64,000 nucleotides of DNA from Oscillibacter sp. (lineage in GTDB: Bacteria; Bacillota; Clostridia; Oscillospirales; Oscillospiraceae): contig NZ_JAQUVF010000003.1 in assembly GCF_028693505.1 (NCBI RefSeq), positions 1 through 64,000 on the forward strand. The letters run 5' to 3'. The position numbers were made by a program, and so were the translations under genes. The notes beneath the pieces are model-generated. The model saw only the letters and a program-made list of their open reading frames with translations, did no database searches and was not told where the DNA came from. Shown in pieces: positions 59,892 to 64,000 of the stretch (the stretch's first letter is position 1; each line of letters starts with the position of its first letter).

Positions 59892-60776
59892 ATGCTATAT
59901 AACACTCTGCATAACCGATGGTTGCGTTTGATCGCCGCTGTGGTGGGAGAATTGATCGCGGCCGTTGCGCTGAATCTGTTCATTGTCCCCCTGCATCTTT
60001 ATACCGGCGGCGCGATGGGCGTGTGCCAGCTGATCCGCACACTGCTGCAAACGTATCTGGGCGTGAATTTCGGACCCTATGATATCGCCGGTGTTTTGTA
60101 CTTTTTGGTGAACATTCCTATTTTGCTGTTTGCGTACAAGATTCTTGGAAAGGCGCTGGTGGTCAAAACACTGATCTGCACGCTTTCCTATTCACTTTTT
60201 TACAGCATCATCCCCGTTCCCACCGTGCCGATCATCGACGACTATCTCACCGCCTGTCTGCTGGGCGGAATCCTCACCGGCGTTGGCAGCGGCATTGTGC
60301 TCACCTGCGGGTGCAGCAGCGGCGGACTGGACATCATCGGCCTTTGCCTGAGCAAGCGGGGAAGCAATTTTACCGTGGGCAGATTTTCCATTACCTTTAA
60401 TGTGTTCCTGTATGCCGCCTGTCTGCTCCTCTTCTCGCCGGAGGCGGCCATTTACTCTGTGATCTATGTGTTCTTCACCTCCATGGTGGTGGATCGGCTG
60501 CATCAGCAAAACGTGGCTGTGCAGGCCTTCATCTTTACCCGGGAGGATGAGAGCGCGCTGGGACACTTTATTATCGACAAGCTTGGCCGCAGCGTCACCT
60601 ACTGGACGGGCGTGGGCGCCTATACCGGGGAGAATGTGCATGTGCTTTGCGTGTGCCTTTCCAAATTTGAGATCGAGGAGCTGCTCCATGCCGTGCAGAC
60701 CATCGATCCCCATGCCTTTGTGACGGTGCAGGAGGGGACCCGCATCTTCGGAAATTTCCCCAAAAAGCTGGATTGA
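59892..60776 (+). CDS. YitT family membrane protein (second copy)
   Basis: 294 residues: DUF161 membrane part (FIVPLHLYTGGAMGVCQLIR; LTCGCSSGGLDIIGLCLSKR) and a DUF2179 tail (about 215-290). GGGAGG is 8 nt before the ATG at 59892. It differs clearly from the copy at 50708. Followed by an Asp/Glu racemase-family gene whose frame begins 17 nt after its stop. Confidence 0.88.
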   Translation: MLYNTLHNRWLRLIAAVVGELIAAVALNLFIVPLHLYTGGAMGVCQLIRTLLQTYLGVNFGPYDIAGVLYFLVNIPILLFAYKILGKALVVKTLICTLSYSLFYSIIPVPTVPIIDDYLTACLLGGILTGVGSGIVLTCGCSSGGLDIIGLCLSKRGSNFTVGRFSITFNVFLYAACLLLFSPEAAIYSVIYVFFTSMVVDRLHQQNVAVQAFIFTREDESALGHFIIDKLGRSVTYWTGVGAYTGENVHVLCVCLSKFEIEELLHAVQTIDPHAFVTVQEGTRIFGNFPKKLD

Positions 60777-60793
60777 TGGGGGAGGCGCACAGA

Positions 60794-61441
60794 ATGGAAT
60801 CCATTGCGGTTTTAACGGGGACGCCTGTGGACGCCCGCATGGGCGTGGAGTGTTTGGCGTCGGCAGGGCTTTCGGGCCTTGCCTATCCGCTATCGGACGA
60901 TCCCCGGCGGCAAACGGCATTTCAAATTTCCTCCCAGACGGAAAAGAACGCCGTGGTGCGGGGCGTTCTGGAAAATGCCAGGGCTCGGGGCTGCCGCAGC
61001 GCCTTTGTATATTGTAACTCCCTCTCCTCCGCGGTGGACTTTCCGCCTCTGGCGGCGGAGACGGAGATGCACATTGTGACCCCGCTGGACGTCTATCGGA
61101 AGCTGGCGCCCCAATACCGGCGTCTGGGTATCCTTGCCGCCAACGCCCAGGGGCTTTCCGGCATTGAGCGCACGCTGTTTGTTGCAAACCCGGCGCTGGA
61201 AATGCTGGGCGCCTGCGCCCTGCCGGTGGTTTTATCCATTGAGGCGGGGGAGGAGCCTTCGTCGCTGGTGCTGCGCCATCAGCTGCCGCAGCTTGCGGAG
61301 TGGTTTCGGCTTTGTGGGATGGAGGCCCTGATTCTGGGCTGCACCCATTTCCCCTATCTGAAGGCTGCGCTGGCCCAGCGGACAAGCCTGCCGCTGATCG
61401 ATCCGGCGGAGGAGATGATCCGGCTTTTGCTGAACGCATAA
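60794..61441 (+). CDS. Aspartate/glutamate racemase-family protein
   Basis: 215 residues. The two active-site cysteines of the family are in FVYCNSLSSAV (about 74-84) and LILGCTHFPYL (about 180-190), each followed by the usual N-S / T-H pair, as in MurI and Asp/Glu racemases. It is shorter than MurI (about 260), so the substrate may differ. ATG 60794 is preferred since GGAGG lies 8 nt upstream. Confidence 0.85.
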   Translation: MESIAVLTGTPVDARMGVECLASAGLSGLAYPLSDDPRRQTAFQISSQTEKNAVVRGVLENARARGCRSAFVYCNSLSSAVDFPPLAAETEMHIVTPLDVYRKLAPQYRRLGILAANAQGLSGIERTLFVANPALEMLGACALPVVLSIEAGEEPSSLVLRHQLPQLAEWFRLCGMEALILGCTHFPYLKAALAQRTSLPLIDPAEEMIRLLLNA

Positions 61442-61443
61442 TA

Positions 61444-61482
61444 ACGCCCCCTGATGCAAAGCATCAGGGGGCGTCTTGTTTT
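61444..61482. terminator. Terminator between convergent genes
   Basis: ACGCCCCCTGATGC, AAA loop, exact complement, then CTTGTTTTT. Confidence 0.92.
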
Positions 61483-62276
61483 TAGGAAAGCAGCAGTTTG
61501 TCGTCGGCTTCGTCGCTTCCGCTGACTTTGCCGAACAGCTCCAGCAGCTGGGGAACCGTCAGCTTTTTCTTCTCCTCGCCGGACACATCGATCACGATCC
61601 GCCCGTCGTACAGCATAATGAGCCGGTTGCCGTGGGCAATGGCGTCCTTCATGTTGTGGGTGACCATCATGGTGGTGAGGTGATTTTCCGCCACAATGCG
61701 GTCAGACAGCTCCAAAACCTTTGCCGCGGTCTTGGGGTCCAGCGCGGCGGTGTGCTCATCCAGCAGCAGCAGCTTGGGCTTTTTCAGGGAGGCCATCAGC
61801 AGCGTCAGCGCCTGCCGCTGCCCGCCGGAAAGCAGGCCCACCTTGCTGGTGAGGCGGCTCTCGAGGCCCAAATCCAGATTTTGCAGCATCTGCTGATATT
61901 GCTCCTTCTCCGCCTTGGTGATGCCCCAGCCAAGCCCTCGAGACTGACCCCGGCGAGCGGCCAGCGCCAGATTTTCCACGATCTGCATGGTGGGCGCGGT
62001 GCCCATCATGGGGTCTTGAAACACGCGGCCGATGAAGGCCGCCCGCCTGTATTCCGGCAGACGGGTCACATCCGTTCCGCCAATGGAGATGGTGCCCGCG
62101 TCCACGGTCCACACCCCCGCCACGGCGTTGAGCATGGTGGATTTTCCTGCGCCGTTTCCGCCGATCACCGTGCAGAAATCACCCTCGTTCAGCGTCAGAT
62201 TCACGCCGCGCAGAGCCTGCTTTTCATTCACCGTGCCGGCGTTGAAGGTTTTAAAGATTTCTTTGATCTCAAGCAT
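61482..62276 (-). CDS. TrpZ-like ABC transporter ATP-binding protein (second system)
   Basis: 264 residues, COG1101 ATPase. Walker A GGNGAGKSTMLNAV, RVFQDPMMGTAPTM, signature LSGGQRQAL, Walker B LLLLDEHTAALDPKT and MVTHNMKDAIAHG. The order of motifs is the same as in the T-box system at 55684. ATG 62276 has GGAGG 8 nt upstream and overlaps the permease stop by 8 nt. Confidence 0.93.
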   Translation of the reverse strand: MLEIKEIFKTFNAGTVNEKQALRGVNLTLNEGDFCTVIGGNGAGKSTMLNAVAGVWTVDAGTISIGGTDVTRLPEYRRAAFIGRVFQDPMMGTAPTMQIVENLALAARRGQSRGLGWGITKAEKEQYQQMLQNLDLGLESRLTSKVGLLSGGQRQALTLLMASLKKPKLLLLDEHTAALDPKTAAKVLELSDRIVAENHLTTMMVTHNMKDAIAHGNRLIMLYDGRIVIDVSGEEKKKLTVPQLLELFGKVSGSDEADDKLLLS

Positions 62277-63240
62277 TGCGCGCACCTCCTGCCGTGGCTT
62301 CCGTATGGGCGGGTTTTACCTTGACATGGACATATTTTCCTCTCCAGTAGGGCACGGCCAAAAACAGGCCCACCACGGTGGCGGAGAGCAGCTTGAGGTA
62401 GTTGGAGTTCAGGCCCATGGACAAGACGGCCTGAATGACGATGTAGTACAAAATGGCGCCCACGGAGACAGCCAGTAGGCAAAGACCGAAGTTGCGGAAG
62501 AACTTGCCGAAAATGACCTCGCCGATGATGACGGCGGCAAGGCCGATGACGATGGCGCCGCGGCCCATGTTGATGTCGGCATAGCTCTGGTACTGGGCCA
62601 GCAGCGCGCCGGAGAGCGCCACCAGACCGTTGGAGATCATCAGCCCCAGGACCTTCGTGAAATCGGTGTTGATGCCCTGTGCCCGCGCCATGTTGGCGTT
62701 GGAGCCGGTGGCCCGCAAGGAACAGCCCAGCTCCGTGCCGAAAAACCAGTACAGCAGCAAAATGATGACGGCCGTGAAAAGGCCCACCACAAAGATGGGA
62801 TGCTGCCAGAAGGGCCGGTTCCCCTTAGCCACGTCCTGCACAAAGCGCAGCGAGACCAGCAGGCGGTCAAGAGATTCCTTGCTGGTGACGTTGATGGACA
62901 CGTTGGCCTTCATGCTCATGATGGCGAGGTTGACGGACCAGAGACCCAGCTGGGTGAGGATTCCGGCGAGGATGGCGGGAATGCCGCAGAAGGTGTGCAG
63001 CAAGCCGGTGACCATGCCCGCCAGCATCCCCAGCGCCACGGCGGCCAGCATGGCAAGCCAGATGTTGACGCCGCTTGAAAAGAGAACCACAAAAATGGCG
63101 CCGCCGGTACAGAAGGAACCGTCCACGGTCAGATCGGCGATGTCCAGCAGCTTGTAGGTGATGTACACGCCGATGGCCATGACGCCCCAGACCAGTCCCT
63201 GAGAAATGGCACCGGGAAGTGCGTTGATGAAATCCAGCAT
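62269..63240 (-). CDS. TrpY-like ABC transporter permease (second system)
   Basis: 323 residues, about nine helices, COG4120. MAIGVYITYKLLDIADLTVD and GSFCTGGAIFVVLF give the D-L-T-V-D-G-S-F box. A loop insert with NVTSKESLDRLLVSLRF (about 118-134) is absent in the T-box paralogue. The start at ATG 63240 is chosen because the longer TTG start (63279) lies only 1-2 nt after a TATACT -10-like box (63281-63286, minus strand). Confidence 0.9.
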   Translation of the reverse strand: MLDFINALPGAISQGLVWGVMAIGVYITYKLLDIADLTVDGSFCTGGAIFVVLFSSGVNIWLAMLAAVALGMLAGMVTGLLHTFCGIPAILAGILTQLGLWSVNLAIMSMKANVSINVTSKESLDRLLVSLRFVQDVAKGNRPFWQHPIFVVGLFTAVIILLLYWFFGTELGCSLRATGSNANMARAQGINTDFTKVLGLMISNGLVALSGALLAQYQSYADINMGRGAIVIGLAAVIIGEVIFGKFFRNFGLCLLAVSVGAILYYIVIQAVLSMGLNSNYLKLLSATVVGLFLAVPYWRGKYVHVKVKPAHTEATAGGARNA

Positions 63241-63291
63241 AATCAAAGTTTCCCCCTCAAAAAAGGTTATAGACTTCAATAGTATAGCAAA

Positions 63292-63325
63292 AAGCGACGG
63301 AAAAGGAAAGCCTTTTTCCGTCGTC
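63292..63325 (-). terminator. Hairpin between importer lipoprotein and permease genes (second system)
   Basis: CGACGGAAA and exact complement with a mostly A/T interior; runs of T follow on both strands. It mirrors the hairpin at 54672 in the first system. Confidence 0.65.
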
Positions 63326-63353
63326 TTTTGTTTTTTTATGGAGAAAGGGGCAA

Positions 63354-64000
63354 TTAGCCGATGGCTTCGTACCCGTCGGGCGGGGTGATGCCCAGCTCCG
63401 TGCAGATGTCCCCGTTGTACTTCTTCACAAACTGGGGAGCGTACTCGATGGGCATTTCGGAGACATCAGCCTCACCGGTGAGGATCTTGGCGGCCATCTC
63501 GCCGGTGGCGACGCCCAGATCGTAATAGCTGATGGAGAGCGTGGCCACGCCGCAGCCCTTGGCAATGCCTTCCTCGCCGCAGAACACGGGGATGCCGTTG
63601 GGACGGCAGATGTTATCCACAACGCCGGTGTTGGAGGCCACGGTATTGTCGGTGGGGACATAGATGATCTCGCTGTTGTTGACGGCATTTTGCGTCACAG
63701 AGGCGATATCATTGGAGTCGGAGAAGGGATACTGGGCGCAGGTGTAGCCCAGCTTTTCAAGCTCCGACTGCACGGTATCCACCTGATACTGGCTGTTGGC
63801 CTCGGCGGAGCAGTAGAGAAGGCCCACGGTCTTGGCGTCCGGGAACCACTCCTTGATCATGGCCGCCTGCTGGTCCAGCGGGGCAAGGTCCGAGGTGCCG
63901 GAGACGTTGGTGCCCACCGTGCCAGTGAAGTCCTTGATGCCCAGCGCCACGCCGTATTCCGTGACGGAGGTGCCCAGAATGGGGATGTCGGCGGTGGCGG
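63354..64000 (-). CDS. TrpX-like ABC transporter substrate-binding protein (second system, 5' part outside window)
   Basis: About 215 C-terminal residues are visible; the frame stays open to the window end. VGLLYCSAEANSQYQVD, IYVPTDNTVASNTGVVD and VATLSISYYDLGVATGEMAA match the COG2984 pattern of the T-box system. Lipobox and promoter lie beyond the window, so any T-box cannot be checked here. Confidence 0.9.
   Translation of the reverse strand, partial: ATADIPILGTSVTEYGVALGIKDFTGTVGTNVSGTSDLAPLDQQAAMIKEWFPDAKTVGLLYCSAEANSQYQVDTVQSELEKLGYTCAQYPFSDSNDIASVTQNAVNNSEIIYVPTDNTVASNTGVVDNICRPNGIPVFCGEEGIAKGCGVATLSISYYDLGVATGEMAAKILTGEADVSEMPIEYAPQFVKKYNGDICTELGITPPDGYEAIG

Overview
This 64 kb window looks like chromosomal DNA of a high-GC, anaerobic, spore-forming Firmicute, most likely an Oscillospiraceae-type gut clostridium (Flavonifractor/Lawsonibacter/Oscillibacter-like). 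The evidence is an Rnf complex, an hrcA-grpE-dnaK-dnaJ operon behind a perfect CIRCE element, spoVAC, a tryptophan T-box, THF and fluoride riboswitches, ECF-type vitamin transporters, and Cna-B surface proteins with a class B sortase. Genus level is inference. No CRISPR array, integrase, transposase gene or rRNA was seen.

Layout. 1-10.7 kb: the 3' 9.5 kb of a giant Cna-B/SpaA surface protein and its neighbouring sortase B. 10.8-14.1 kb: birA, a two-gene chromate-type transporter whose first gene has an in-frame amber codon, and a zinc-ribbon/Ig-like membrane protein. 14.1-17.1 kb: a PdxR/MocR-like regulator divergent from an ECF S component (probable vitamin B6 uptake), then a DUF975 membrane protein. 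17.3-22.7 kb: rnfCDGEAB. 22.7-24.8 kb: THF riboswitch, folT, folC. 24.9-32.1 kb: the CIRCE/HrcA heat-shock operon, a PHP phosphatase, rpiB and a DUF4015-like anchored protein. 32.1-32.4 kb: a 199 bp intergenic element between two identical 33 bp terminators. 32.4-34.1 kb: a MerR-ybjQ-MBL operon (minus strand) with a classic 19 bp MerR spacer.

34.2-38.5 kb: mutY (probably leaderless) followed by small unknown genes, tdk and a radical SAM activase-like gene. 38.5-44.1 kb: MATE exporter, CmpB-like membrane protein, hemW, a lone spoVAC, and a cation/proton antiporter behind a fluoride riboswitch. 44.5-50.7 kb: a divergent type IIA topoisomerase (B and A subunits) with a secreted copper-amine-oxidase-N-like protein between them. 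50.7-53.1 kb: YitT, LUD protein, lipoprotein, tRNA-Gly. 53.2-56.5 kb: a Trp T-box, a 22-codon ORF and a TrpXYZ-like ABC importer. 56.7-59.0 kb: tRNA-Val, a FabG-like reductase, an XRE/S24 repressor with four matching operators, and tRNA-Tyr and tRNA-Thr. 59.0-61.4 kb: a three-gene cassette ending in a sigma-region-4 protein, a second YitT, and an Asp/Glu racemase-family protein. 61.5-64.0 kb: a second TrpXYZ-like ABC system on the minus strand, cut by the window end.

Regulation is unusually readable: nearly every operon has a 17-bp-spaced sigma-A promoter, and five recognisable regulatory systems (THF, fluoride, Trp T-box, CIRCE, MerR dyad) plus one probable repressor-operator set can be assigned from sequence. 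The less ordinary points are the fluoride-riboswitch antiporter, the four-operator repressor with a divergent promoter that serves no annotated gene, the PLP-lysine-less PdxR homologue, the divergent topoisomerase pair, and the small ORF after the T-box.
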